A stretch of DNA of 64,000 nt from Runella salmonicolor (GCF_024158025.1 NZ_JAMZEL010000004.1:1-64000); one strand, 5' to 3'. Positions 33,279 through 40,701 are shown, numbered from the stretch's first letter. A program made the numbers and translations. The notes: generated by a model from the letters alone, not told the origin.

Positions 33279-34312
33279 TGACCGTGCAACGGGTTGTTGG
33301 TAGGATTGGCTTCGCCCCAGGTAGCCGTATAGGGGTCATAGCTACACTTAGCGGGTTTGGAGTAGATGTTGTTGGGGTCTTGGATATACGCTCGACAATC
33401 GGTGCAAATGTGCCGAAACTCGCAATCTTTACAGACCTCTATTTGGTCTTTATGAATGTACCATAGGTCTTTGAAGCCTTCTTTTTCAATGGCTTCGCGT
33501 AGGGTGGTATCGCGAATGTTACCATAGCTTTTCGTCATCGAAGGGCAGTTCTTGATATTGCCTTCGGCATCTATCGAAATCTTGCGATTTAGGCAAGTGT
33601 TAAAACGAATACTTTCTGTAAAATGTGTTATATTAACAACAAAATGATTATAACTCACAAAACCACAAAAAGAGTGGTTGATAATTTTAGTATTAATATA
33701 TAGTATCGGAGTTTTGCAATGTCGTGCTTTCCTTTTCTTGTTGTATTTGTTTGAGTGTACTATTATTATTGATAACCGTGGATTAATTAGACATAATTTT
33801 TCAATATCTCGAATAGATTGGCTTTGACTATTCTTTATTAGAAGTTGAATGTCGTGGATACGACTAAGGTCAAATACTTCTAACGTTTTTTGAATACTTT
33901 CTAATGGTACTACGTCAAAAAATCTAAACTGAATAGCTAAACAGCCCAATATTTCTAATTCTTTAGCAATATTAACAATGTCGTGATTAGATTGTAGGTT
34001 AAAGTCAATTATTGCATTAGTGATTGTAAAGGGCATTTTCCAAACCATATCTATATCTGGAAACTGATTTGGATTGTCGCATAAAAAACCGTACTCTTTC
34101 TTTAATAAAAAATCATAATACTCGTCTATTTGCTTGTCATATTTGTTTTCAAAATATTTTTTTATAAAATTTATATCTTTGTCTTTACAATCTATCAGTA
34201 ATTCATATAGCTTATTTGGTATAAAGCTAAAAGTCCTTCTTTGTAAATCACAAATTGTACTTCGTAAAGCTCCTTTTACAGGAACACAGCATGCAAATAA
34301 TTTAAAAATCAT
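33275..34312 (-). CDS. gwsS: SPASM domain peptide maturase, grasp-with-spasm system
   Basis: The 345-aa protein matches the GwsS family that accompanies an ATP-grasp ligase and GG-leader peptides in Bacteroidota. The N-terminus has the typical ACCVPVKGALRSTICDLQR. The C-terminal SPASM domain (about 238-345) has the Fe-S cysteine array: FNTC, NCPSMTKS, VCKDCEFRHICTDCRA and KCSYDP. No radical-SAM CxxxCxxC is visible in the N-terminal half, so whether it acts as a radical enzyme is unclear. Base composition changes sharply at about 33600, which is exactly where the SPASM domain starts. The gene overlaps the small upstream gene by 11 bp and the exporter by 4 bp. Confidence 0.88.
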   Translation of the reverse strand: MIFKLFACCVPVKGALRSTICDLQRRTFSFIPNKLYELLIDCKDKDINFIKKYFENKYDKQIDEYYDFLLKKEYGFLCDNPNQFPDIDMVWKMPFTITNAIIDFNLQSNHDIVNIAKELEILGCLAIQFRFFDVVPLESIQKTLEVFDLSRIHDIQLLIKNSQSQSIRDIEKLCLINPRLSIIIVHSNKYNKKRKARHCKTPILYINTKIINHSFCGFVSYNHFVVNITHFTESIRFNTCLNRKISIDAEGNIKNCPSMTKSYGNIRDTTLREAIEKEGFKDLWYIHKDQIEVCKDCEFRHICTDCRAYIQDPNNIYSKPAKCSYDPYTATWGEANPTNNPLHGQ

Positions 34313-34511
34313 ACTTATCTATTACACGGGTAATATGTTTATAAAAATTAAAACAAAGCACCTCTCTTGAATTATAAAACAAAGATTCTGTAAGCCCAAT
34401 AACTCTATTTTCTGAATCAATTTCTTCAAAATTAATTTCTTTAATTTTAGATAAATTAAGAGATTCATGAAGGTTTATTTTTTCAAGAATGTTGAACAAA
34501 TCCTTATCCAT
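34302..34511 (-). CDS. Small protein between gwsG and gwsS (unknown)
   Basis: The 69-aa product (starting MDKDLFNILEKINLHES) matches no family I recognise. It is mostly helical at the start, acidic (NFEEIDSENR) and has a single Cys in the C-terminal third. The frame overlaps the gwsG stop by 8 bp and the gwsS start by 11 bp, the pattern of a translationally coupled gene, and AT composition matches the cluster. It could be a leader-binding or scaffolding partner of the two enzymes, but that is speculation. A degraded gene is the alternative. Confidence 0.6.
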   Translation of the reverse strand: MDKDLFNILEKINLHESLNLSKIKEINFEEIDSENRVIGLTESLFYNSREVLCFNFYKHITRVIDKYDF

Positions 34512-35505
34512 TATTTGCTGTTAATTTAAGTAAATAGTTAGCAATTTTTTCTTCCAAAAAATAATTACAAGGGTACGAGACCATGCCAAATTGACCCACT
34601 GGATTTACTTCTAAAAATACATAATTACCATGAATGGTTTTTATTAAATCGAAAGACCCAGAATTCAATCCAATTTTTTTACTAAATATTAATAGCAATT
34701 TCTCAATGTAACTGGGTAATAGATATGGGACGTTTCTATTAGGTATTTCTTCATCGTATTCTCTAAAATCTATTTTTGTTTTATCACTATTTTGAGAAAA
34801 TATTGCCATTGAATAAAATTTTTCTTCTAACATGAACACGCGAATTTCATATTTTTTCTCAATGTATTCTTGGAAAAGTGTAGGTACGAAAAAATCAGGT
34901 ATGTTTTCAATATCTGACTCATTTATTAAAGAAGTGTATAAGCCATATGTCTTTTTCTTGTTGTAAAAGAACTGGGTATCGCCTATAGTTTTTGTTATTA
35001 TTTTCTCTGCTTTCTTTTTAAATTTTATTAACTCACTTTTACTTGTAGTTACAATAGTTCTAGGTGTATTTAATCCAACGCCCGCAGCTTTAGATAATAA
35101 ATCTAATTTCTTTAAATTTATTACATTTATACTATTTAGCCACTTTGATTTTTTGAAACTTGAAAAAAATATTTTTTGATAATCTTCAATTTGGTCTTCT
35201 ACAAACTGGCCAATTTGGTACTCTAAAGAATCAGTTTTGTAATGTTCATTTAAAACTGCTGGGCGACTCCATTTTCTAAACCAAAATACAGCCTCTTTAT
35301 TGTTTTTTAAGAGTTTAATTCCATAGGAAGAGTTTTTCTCTGATAAGTAAATCTTTTTTTTGCCATTTCTTAATAAAGTAAACGTTGTTTCTTTATTAAG
35401 AAAATCCTCTATGTTTATCCGGTAAAAACTCGCTCCTTTTACATACAACCAACTAATTACTTCATTAACTGTTTGGTCTGAATGATGTGTTAAAATGATA
35501 ATCAT
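34504..35505 (-). CDS. gwsG: ATP-grasp peptide ligase, grasp-with-spasm system
   Basis: The 333-aa ATP-grasp enzyme resembles the ligases that form ester or amide crosslinks between Thr/Ser/Lys and Asp/Glu side chains in graspetides. The N-terminus (MIIILTHHSDQTVNEVISWL) precedes the family's FWFRKWSRP block. The ATP-binding lysines lie in KIITKTIGDTQ, the central strand is LFQEYIEKKYEIRVFML, and the metal-binding end is VFLEVNPVGQFGMVS. Length and order fit GwsG. A strong terminator hairpin separates it from the precursor genes upstream, so it should be expressed below the peptides. Confidence 0.9.
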   Translation of the reverse strand: MIIILTHHSDQTVNEVISWLYVKGASFYRINIEDFLNKETTFTLLRNGKKKIYLSEKNSSYGIKLLKNNKEAVFWFRKWSRPAVLNEHYKTDSLEYQIGQFVEDQIEDYQKIFFSSFKKSKWLNSINVINLKKLDLLSKAAGVGLNTPRTIVTTSKSELIKFKKKAEKIITKTIGDTQFFYNKKKTYGLYTSLINESDIENIPDFFVPTLFQEYIEKKYEIRVFMLEEKFYSMAIFSQNSDKTKIDFREYDEEIPNRNVPYLLPSYIEKLLLIFSKKIGLNSGSFDLIKTIHGNYVFLEVNPVGQFGMVSYPCNYFLEEKIANYLLKLTANNG

Positions 35506-35524
35506 TGATGGGAGAATCTTAGAA

Positions 35525-35583
35525 AAAATAAATGAGTAAATGGTGAAGTTTTAGGTAAATCCAAAACTTCACCATTTACTCAT
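35525..35583 (-). terminator. Long stem terminator/attenuator between precursor and enzyme genes
   Basis: A perfect 21-bp stem (arms 35532-35552 and 35563-35583, 10-base loop) begins at the base next to the precursor stop codon. On the minus strand it is followed by TTATTTTTTC. It would end or stabilise a short precursor mRNA and let only part of transcription reach gwsG. Confidence 0.8.
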
Positions 35584-35778
35584 TTAAGCTATATTGGTTT
35601 TTTTCTTTTTAGCTGGATCCTGCGTTGTATATCCATCATCAATCGTACATTTACATTTTGTATTGTACGTTGGCATTGGAGTATGAGTAGTATCTCCGCC
35701 ACGAATTTGTTTGAGGATAGAATGGCTTAGAGGCTCAAACAATTTACAGTCTAATGATTCAAACTCTGTTTTTTTCAT
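35584..35778 (-). CDS. Graspetide-like precursor peptide A (GG leader)
   Basis: The 64-aa peptide has a leader (MKKTEFESLDCKLFEPL, then SILKQIRGG) ending in a double glycine at 27-28, the cut site for C39 exporters. The core of about 36 residues contains MPTYN, CKC, an acidic/Thr stretch (TIDDGYTTQD) and KKKK, giving both Thr/Lys donors and Asp acceptors for an ATP-grasp ligase. It is 65 bp downstream of a near-identical leader paralogue, with a terminator immediately after. Bioactivity is unknown. Confidence 0.88.
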   Translation of the reverse strand: MKKTEFESLDCKLFEPLSHSILKQIRGGDTTHTPMPTYNTKCKCTIDDGYTTQDPAKKKKTNIA

Positions 35779-35843
35779 TGTTATAGAGGTTGGAAAGTTT
35801 TATTAAGCTATACAAATGAACACGCTATTATATTAGCAATAAT

Positions 35844-36038
35844 CTATGCTATAGGTTTTTTCTTCTTTTTAGTAGAATCTTCCCTGCTAGTAGCATCAGT
35901 TGTAGAACATTGACAATTAACATTGTAAGTTGGCATAGAACTTGTCGTTTGGTCCCCACCACGGATTTGTTTGAGAATAGAATGGTTTAAAGGCTCAAAC
36001 AATTTACAGTCTAATCTTTCAAATTCTGTTTTTTTCAT
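35844..36038 (-). CDS. Graspetide-like precursor peptide B (GG leader)
   Basis: The 64-aa paralogue of peptide A has a leader differing at only two positions (S8R and S18N), but its core is diverged. Conserved core features are MPTYN, a CxC pair (CQC), Asp residues in the middle, a four-to-five lysine run and a final IA. The contrast of a fixed leader and a changing core is the usual mark of a RiPP precursor family. It is the first peptide gene in the direction of transcription. Confidence 0.88.
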   Translation of the reverse strand: MKKTEFERLDCKLFEPLNHSILKQIRGGDQTTSSMPTYNVNCQCSTTDATSREDSTKKKKKPIA

Positions 36039-36097
36039 TGTTACAAAGTAATTTAGGTTTAAAAATAATACTGAAATTGTGAATATTAAAAAAGTTT

Positions 36098-37066
36098 TTA
36101 TTTAATTTTTTTTTGATTTTTAATATAAGCTTCACTATCCCAAATTATATTCCAATGTTTTACATATTCTGCAATTGGGCCTAATCCTACTTCTTCTCGC
36201 CTTTTATCTACATTCATAGCATCACATAAAGAAGGGATATAATATGTCTGAGTTTTGGAATCATATTCTATTTGAGTTCCATAGATTTGACACTTCTCTT
36301 GTTGTAAAGCTATTCTATCCTCAAGCAAAGCCAATGCGCTATTTTCGGCTTTCCCTTTTTTAACAGCCTCTTTCAAAATGGGTAAGTACTTTATTTGAGT
36401 TGATAAGTCAGCATGTTGAATTACTAAAAATAAAGTTGTACTACCTTTTTCTTTTATTATATCTGGGCCAAGCCAACCATATTTATCTAAAATATTTTGC
36501 ACCTTTAGAAGATTGATAGAGTCTTTTAGTTCTATAATTCTAAAAATTTCATTCATTTGATCAGAATCTGCCCCATACTTTTCTTTAATGCTTTTTATCT
36601 GTAGCCTATATTTTTGATCTTCTTCAAATATAGTATCTAAAGCAGCTATTAACATTCTATTGTAATTTTTTTCTTTTTCTTCTTTATTTTTATGAATGAT
36701 AGCTAATAATTTACTCCACTGTTCATGCTTGTGTAAAGTTTCAAAATTTGGTTCGTTAATTATTTTTTCATATTCATCATACTTACCTTTAGTAGCTATT
36801 CTAAAAAGTTGATAAAAGGAGCTATCTGGCTCATTGATTAAAGCCCAAGAACATGCAGCTTTATACCTATCATCTACATATCCTAAACCGCCATTTTCTT
36901 GAAAAATTATCGAGTATTTTGTGGCAGCATTTCTGTAATCTTTTAAATTATAAAGCGAATCTGCTACCTTAGTTTTTGATTCATAATCCTCTCTTAGATT
37001 TTGGCAGTAAGTAATTTTTTCAATACCAATACCAATGATAAGAAAAAAAATAACATATATTTTCAT
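36098..37066 (-). CDS. Secreted DUF6624 family protein
   Basis: The ATG at 37066 (MKIYVIFFLIIGIGIEK) begins a signal-peptide-like helix, giving 322 aa; nine upstream codons overlap the previous gene. The N-terminal third (about 25-130) looks like helical TPR-type repeats (AATKYSIIFQENGG, YDEYEKIIN). The C-terminal part has the DUF6624 signature: LDKYGWLGPDII, LFLVIQHADLSTQIKYLPILKEAVKKG, LALLEDRIALQQEKCQIYGTQ. The function of the family is not known. Its position before the precursors suggests a periplasmic role such as immunity, folding or sensing, which is inference. Confidence 0.8.
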   Translation of the reverse strand: MKIYVIFFLIIGIGIEKITYCQNLREDYESKTKVADSLYNLKDYRNAATKYSIIFQENGGLGYVDDRYKAACSWALINEPDSSFYQLFRIATKGKYDEYEKIINEPNFETLHKHEQWSKLLAIIHKNKEEKEKNYNRMLIAALDTIFEEDQKYRLQIKSIKEKYGADSDQMNEIFRIIELKDSINLLKVQNILDKYGWLGPDIIKEKGSTTLFLVIQHADLSTQIKYLPILKEAVKKGKAENSALALLEDRIALQQEKCQIYGTQIEYDSKTQTYYIPSLCDAMNVDKRREEVGLGPIAEYVKHWNIIWDSEAYIKNQKKIK

Positions 37067-37070
37067 GTTA

Positions 37071-37541
37071 TTAAATGAGTTTTTTAAAAACAAATTTATT
37101 TTTTAGATTAATTGCAGTTTGAAAAATTTTTTTATAGTAACCGGCTTCTCCTAATTCATCATTTATGAAAATTATACAAATAATTCCGTGCCATTTTTTT
37201 AAGAAGTCATAAAACAACTCTGTGACACACTCTTTATTTATATAATAAGTTACAATTCCACCACTGATTTTTGTTATAACTATAAAGTAAGCCCCATCAA
37301 AATCTTCTATGTGAGCCAATAAAGGTAAGTCTAATTTAGTTATTGTATTAATGTTTATTTTGGTTGGTAAAATCTCTACATTAAACGTATTAAAAACATC
37401 CTTAAAACAAGCTAAAGTAGGAAAATCTGGATGATTTATAAGAACTTCTTTTAAAGTTTTATTACTAACCTTTACTTTGGAAAATTTTAAAGCATTTTTA
37501 ATCGCAAAATATGCATTTTCTTCTGAACTACTGAAGCCCAT
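37071..37541 (-). CDS. C39 peptidase-like domain protein without catalytic Cys
   Basis: The 156-aa product resembles the C39-like domain that precedes VKOR/thioredoxin modules in Bacteroidota: LKEVLINHPDFPTLACFKDVF, then LPLLAHIEDFDGAYFIVITKISGGIVTYYI and a final EFxKKW-like stretch (FYDFLKKWHGIICIIF). The Cys-His-Asp triad of true C39 peptidases is not apparent: no Cys lies in an N-terminal QxxxxDCG motif and the expected His is replaced by the GAYFIV strand. It may bind leaders without cutting, like other non-catalytic C39 domains. It ends 4 bp before the DUF6624 start. Confidence 0.65.
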   Translation of the reverse strand: MGFSSSEENAYFAIKNALKFSKVKVSNKTLKEVLINHPDFPTLACFKDVFNTFNVEILPTKININTITKLDLPLLAHIEDFDGAYFIVITKISGGIVTYYINKECVTELFYDFLKKWHGIICIIFINDELGEAGYYKKIFQTAINLKNKFVFKKLI

Positions 37542-37590
37542 ATTTATGTATTGAAGGGTGATTTTATTTACTTTTTAATAGAATATTTTT

Positions 37591-38928
37591 CTACTGAAAA
37601 AAAGATTTTATTAACTCTCTATTTTTGTTTTCACTATAGCTTATATCAATTTGTTTCTTTAATTCTTTAATTTTTCGACTGTATTTATTGTTATTTAGTA
37701 ATTCTTTTATCTTTTCAAGAATATCGTGTTCGTTATCAAAAATAAAGTCACCTCTTAATCCAATCTCATGGTAAAAAATTTTTAAACCATTACCACATTG
37801 GTCATAATTAAGGTCTAATGGGTAAGCAAGTAATGGAACACCATAAAATATACTTTCTTTAATAGACCCCATTCCTCCATGACAAATGTAAATAGATGCC
37901 CTCTTTAGAACTTGAAGTTGTGGTACACTATTATAAACATAAAAACCATTTATAGCTTTCTTTTTGATTCTGTTTTTTAGGTTCATGCTATTAGTAGATA
38001 TAATAAATACCAAGTTTAATTCTTTTTTTACATATATCAATTTTTCAATAAAATTAAAAAGTTTATCTTCCGAGCCAGAATAGTAGGTTCCAAAACTACA
38101 ATAAATGATAGGTTTTCTAAATTGTGTAATTTCTATCCAATCTTCATAATACTCAGCATCTAAATCATCATAAACACGCTTTTCGTTTATTGCTAAACCT
38201 AAATAATTTTGCCATGGCAATTTAATTTTTTCGGAAAATTCGAACTCAATTGGAAGAAGTAAAAATTCTGGAACGCCTATAAATCCTATAGTATACTCAT
38301 TATTGTCGGCTATGATTTTTTCAGATAAACCATTGTCTTTTAATGTTTTTCTTGCAAAGAAAAATTGCAATAATAATAATAAAGTATTTCTTGGCTTCCT
38401 TATCAAATTTTTTAAGGAAATTTTGGTGCTTTTTAAAGGATTTCGGCTTACATCATAATATTTATTTAAAAAATCTGGTTCTGAAACAACAGGAAATCCA
38501 TGTATTCTATATGTCGATGGCATAGGATTAAAGAAAAACAAATTTTTCTTTCCCAACCCATATAATAAAATATAATCTGTTGACGAGAACATATCAATAA
38601 ATACTGCTTTTGGATTAAATTTTTTGTAAATTTCTTTCAATTCTCTCTGTCGGAACTTATCGACATCCTGATTGATTATTGATAATAAATGATTAAGTGT
38701 TCCCTTTTTTCCATTTTTATAAGCAAATGTTTTTTCCATCCCCAACAAGGGTCTATATCCACTGCTTAATATTACCTTATAATTATTTTTTTCTACCAAA
38801 GAAGCTAAATTTTCATCTGTAACTATATAGTATATATTAAATTCAATACTTAAGAGATTAGCTATGTAAAAAGAAGGTATAATATGGCTTTTTATAGGAG
38901 CTGATATGAATATTATATTGTCTTTCAT
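37591..38928 (-). CDS. GT-B fold glycosyltransferase (UDP-glycosyltransferase-like)
   Basis: The start chosen is the ATG at 38928 (MKDNIIFISAPIKSHI), which aligns with the Rossmann N-terminus of GT1-type enzymes; the open frame runs 16 codons further without homology. The 445-aa product has an acceptor domain (1-230) with ISAPIKSHIIPSFYIANLL and a donor domain with YCSFGTYYSGSE and the nucleotide-sugar motif ICHGGMGSIKESIFYGVPLLAYPLDLNYDQCGN. No membrane segment is clear. It is the first gene of the AT-rich cluster. Natural-product glycosyltransferases of this type glycosylate small hydrophobic acceptors; a glycosylated peptide is a possible product. Confidence 0.85.
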   Translation of the reverse strand: MKDNIIFISAPIKSHIIPSFYIANLLSIEFNIYYIVTDENLASLVEKNNYKVILSSGYRPLLGMEKTFAYKNGKKGTLNHLLSIINQDVDKFRQRELKEIYKKFNPKAVFIDMFSSTDYILLYGLGKKNLFFFNPMPSTYRIHGFPVVSEPDFLNKYYDVSRNPLKSTKISLKNLIRKPRNTLLLLLQFFFARKTLKDNGLSEKIIADNNEYTIGFIGVPEFLLLPIEFEFSEKIKLPWQNYLGLAINEKRVYDDLDAEYYEDWIEITQFRKPIIYCSFGTYYSGSEDKLFNFIEKLIYVKKELNLVFIISTNSMNLKNRIKKKAINGFYVYNSVPQLQVLKRASIYICHGGMGSIKESIFYGVPLLAYPLDLNYDQCGNGLKIFYHEIGLRGDFIFDNEHDILEKIKELLNNNKYSRKIKELKKQIDISYSENKNRELIKSFFQ

Positions 38929-39122
38929 TGCCACAAGATATAGTTTTCGAATACAGGGCTTTCTAATAAAAATCAACTATCTGCAAATCAGCATTTTAAC
39001 ATTATGCTTAAAATGTTTGCTTGTCATAAAAAAAACTAAATTATTTCCAAAATATAGGGTTTGACTATAAAAAATCTTAAAAAACTCGTGTTATCTGGAG
39101 AGGAGCAAACACTTTGTCATTT

Positions 39123-39275
39123 TTATGAGAAAGCCCTGTCTGATTGGAAGGTAACACAAATATAGGGGTCGCATCCTGCCCCAGTATTAATTGCTGCGCT
39201 ACCATTAATCTTGCTAAGATTATTAATGTGACATCCTTCAAACTTTCCAAATTTACCTTCAGTTATTTTTTCCAT
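39123..39275 (-). CDS. Short precursor-like peptide (50 aa), too short for most gene finders
   Basis: Reading the minus strand from the ATG at 39273-39275 gives a 50-aa peptide beginning MEKITEGKFGKFEGCHIN and continuing NLSKINGSAAIN to a Cys-containing end (TGAGCDPYICV...). The pattern KFxKFEG...xNLSKIxG recalls the leaders of small Bacteroidota natural-product precursors, although the usual GG is GS here. It lies 195 bp upstream of the glycosyltransferase on the same strand, in sequence of native rather than AT-rich composition. It could be a third precursor, or one belonging to another system. Confidence 0.55.
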   Translation of the reverse strand: MEKITEGKFGKFEGCHINNLSKINGSAAINTGAGCDPYICVTFQSDRAFS

Positions 39276-39439
39276 TATTGGGTTTTCACCGAAAGGGTTT
39301 AAGTCTCGTACTATTGCGAGTGGCTGCTCTCGGATGCCTCAAAGATGAAGTTAATTTTTGCAGAAGTAGGTACGAAAATTTGACAAAAAATATCAAAAAA
39401 ACGGTTTTTTATTGTAAAATACACCTACTACATTTGCTG

Positions 39440-39475
39440 TTTCTGCTGTTTCTGCTGTTTCTGCTGTTTCTGCTG
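39440..39475 (+). repeat. 9-bp tandem repeat (TTTCTGCTG x4 plus partial copies)
   Basis: Four exact copies of TTTCTGCTG are preceded by a partial unit (TTTGCTG, 39433-39439) and followed by TTTTT. The repeat ends 39 bp before the ATG of the XRE gene, in its promoter or leader, where changes in copy number would alter spacing or structure. Confidence 0.85.
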
Positions 39476-39514
39476 TTTTTCAATAATTCTGTCGGTAAAC
39501 TATTACAGTCATAC

Positions 39515-39901
39515 ATGAGTACAATCGGAACGAAACTGTGCCAACACCGTTTGGCAGCTAAACTTACCCAACAGGCAATAGCCGAGCGGCTCGGCGTCAA
39601 AACCAATACCTACGGCTCTTGGGAAGCTGACCATACGTCTCCTTCTGGCAGATACTTCCCTGAGTTAGCAATAATTTTTGGCGTAACCATCGACAAACTT
39701 TTCCCTGACAACAACGGAAATCTACCCGGCAAAACCAATGCTACGGCCCAAAAAATGGATGAGAATGAAGCCCTAAAGCTTGTTTTACAAAGGAAAGAGG
39801 AGGTAATAGCGGCCAAAGAGGAAATCATTACGGCTCAATTGGCTCAAATAGAAAAACTACAGGAAGAGTTGGAAAATTATAAAGCAGCGCAAGGCATATA
39901 G
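39515..39901 (+). CDS. XRE family HTH regulator with C-terminal coiled coil
   Basis: The start is the ATG at 39515 (MSTIGTKLCQHRLAAK). The longer open frame from 39278 would translate the 9-bp repeat into a low-complexity Leu/Phe stretch and is rejected. Residues 1-63 form a Cro/C1-type helix-turn-helix (LTQQAIAERLGVKTNTYGSWEA), followed by a linker and a coiled coil from about 83 (ALKLVLQRKEEVIAAKEEIITAQLAQIEKLQEELEN), 128 aa in all. It is a likely dimeric repressor. It runs away from the 50-aa peptide gene, with 239 bp between them, and could control that region; this is inference. Confidence 0.85.
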   Translation: MSTIGTKLCQHRLAAKLTQQAIAERLGVKTNTYGSWEADHTSPSGRYFPELAIIFGVTIDKLFPDNNGNLPGKTNATAQKMDENEALKLVLQRKEEVIAAKEEIITAQLAQIEKLQEELENYKAAQGI

Positions 39902-39933
39902 GGATAATTTTACCAATTTTTTTATCCCTTTTT
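39901..39933 (+). terminator. Intrinsic terminator of the XRE gene
   Basis: GGGATAA (39901-39907, starting in the stop codon) pairs with TTATCCC (39922-39928), followed by five Ts. Confidence 0.65.
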
Positions 39934-40046
39934 CTTGAACGTATATAGGTAAGAGTTGTAAAAAAAATCCCTCATTTGTCTCCCTATCGGTATGTTTAAA
40001 AGTGAATATATACCACAATGAGTTAATCCTTCCCCCGAAAATAAAT

Positions 40047-40074
40047 AACCCGAAAGCCTCTCAGCTTTCGGGTT
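40047..40074. terminator. Terminator downstream of superoxide dismutase
   Basis: AACCCGAAAGC (40047-40057) pairs with GCTTTCGGGTT (40064-40074) around a 6-base loop. On the minus strand ATTTATTTTC follows. It lies 24 bp after the sod stop. Confidence 0.85.
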
Positions 40075-40098
40075 AAAAAGAATTGAATTTCCTATTTC

Positions 40099-40701
40099 TT
40101 AGGCGCCTTTAAAAGTAGCTTCTGCTTTGTTCCAATCTACTACATTCCAGAATGCATCCACGTAGTCGGGGCGTTTGTTTTGGTACTTAAGGTAATAGGC
40201 ATGTTCCCATACGTCAAGACCAATGATTGGCGTACCTTTTACGTCGGCGATGTCCATCAGTGGATTGTCTTGATTGGGAGTAGACGTAATGGCTACGCCG
40301 TCGGCGGTTTTGATCAGCCACGCCCAGCCCGAACCGAAACGACCCAAAGCGGCCTTTTTGAATTCGTCTTTGAAAGCATCGAATGAGCCAAACTTAGCAT
40401 CGATAGCTGCTGCCAACTCACCTACTGGCGCACCTCCACCGTTGGGAGAAAGAATGTTCCAAAAGAAAGTATGATTCCAGTGACCGCCGCCGTTGTTGCG
40501 AACCGCTGGAGAAATGGCACCCGCATTGGCCACCAATTCTTCAATGCTCTTGCCTTCGTTGGGAGTGCCTGCAATGGCGTTGTTGAGGTTGGTCACGTAG
40601 GTATTATGGTGACGACCGTGGTGGATTTCCATGGTAGTTTGGTCAAAATGGGGCTCCAACGCATTTGAAGCGTAGGGCAGAGGGGCTAATGTAAAGGACA
40701 T
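40099..40701 (-). CDS. sodA: Superoxide dismutase, Mn/Fe type (probably Mn)
   Basis: The 200-aa enzyme converts superoxide to O2 and H2O2. The four metal ligands are the His in MEIHHGRHH (helix 1), the second in GGGHWNHTFFW, and the Asp and His in GLDVWEHAYY. GGGHxNH together with the Gln in TPNQDNPL matches the manganese-type pattern rather than the iron type, though cambialistic forms exist. There is no signal peptide, so it is cytoplasmic. It is a single-gene unit followed by a terminator. Confidence 0.94.
   Translation of the reverse strand: MSFTLAPLPYASNALEPHFDQTTMEIHHGRHHNTYVTNLNNAIAGTPNEGKSIEELVANAGAISPAVRNNGGGHWNHTFFWNILSPNGGGAPVGELAAAIDAKFGSFDAFKDEFKKAALGRFGSGWAWLIKTADGVAITSTPNQDNPLMDIADVKGTPIIGLDVWEHAYYLKYQNKRPDYVDAFWNVVDWNKAEATFKGA

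Larger units (their letters stand above)
33601..39110. other. AT-rich island carrying the peptide-modification genes
   Basis: From about 33601 to about 39110 the sequence is strikingly AT-rich (for example, 22% and 27% GC by direct count in the two 60-base lines from 33601). By contrast, the line at 33301 has 55% GC, and the exporter/HlyD genes look like the rest of the chromosome. The island holds the 5' two thirds of gwsS, the small gene, gwsG, both precursors, DUF6624, the C39-like gene and the glycosyltransferase. This is a transfer or module-exchange signature. No integrase or direct repeats were seen at its ends. Confidence 0.75.

Noticed and set aside
39278..39514. Upstream extension of the XRE regulator including a Leu/Phe-rich segment
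   Set aside because: The apparent membrane segment is only the translation of the 9-bp tandem repeat; the HTH domain begins at the ATG at 39515.
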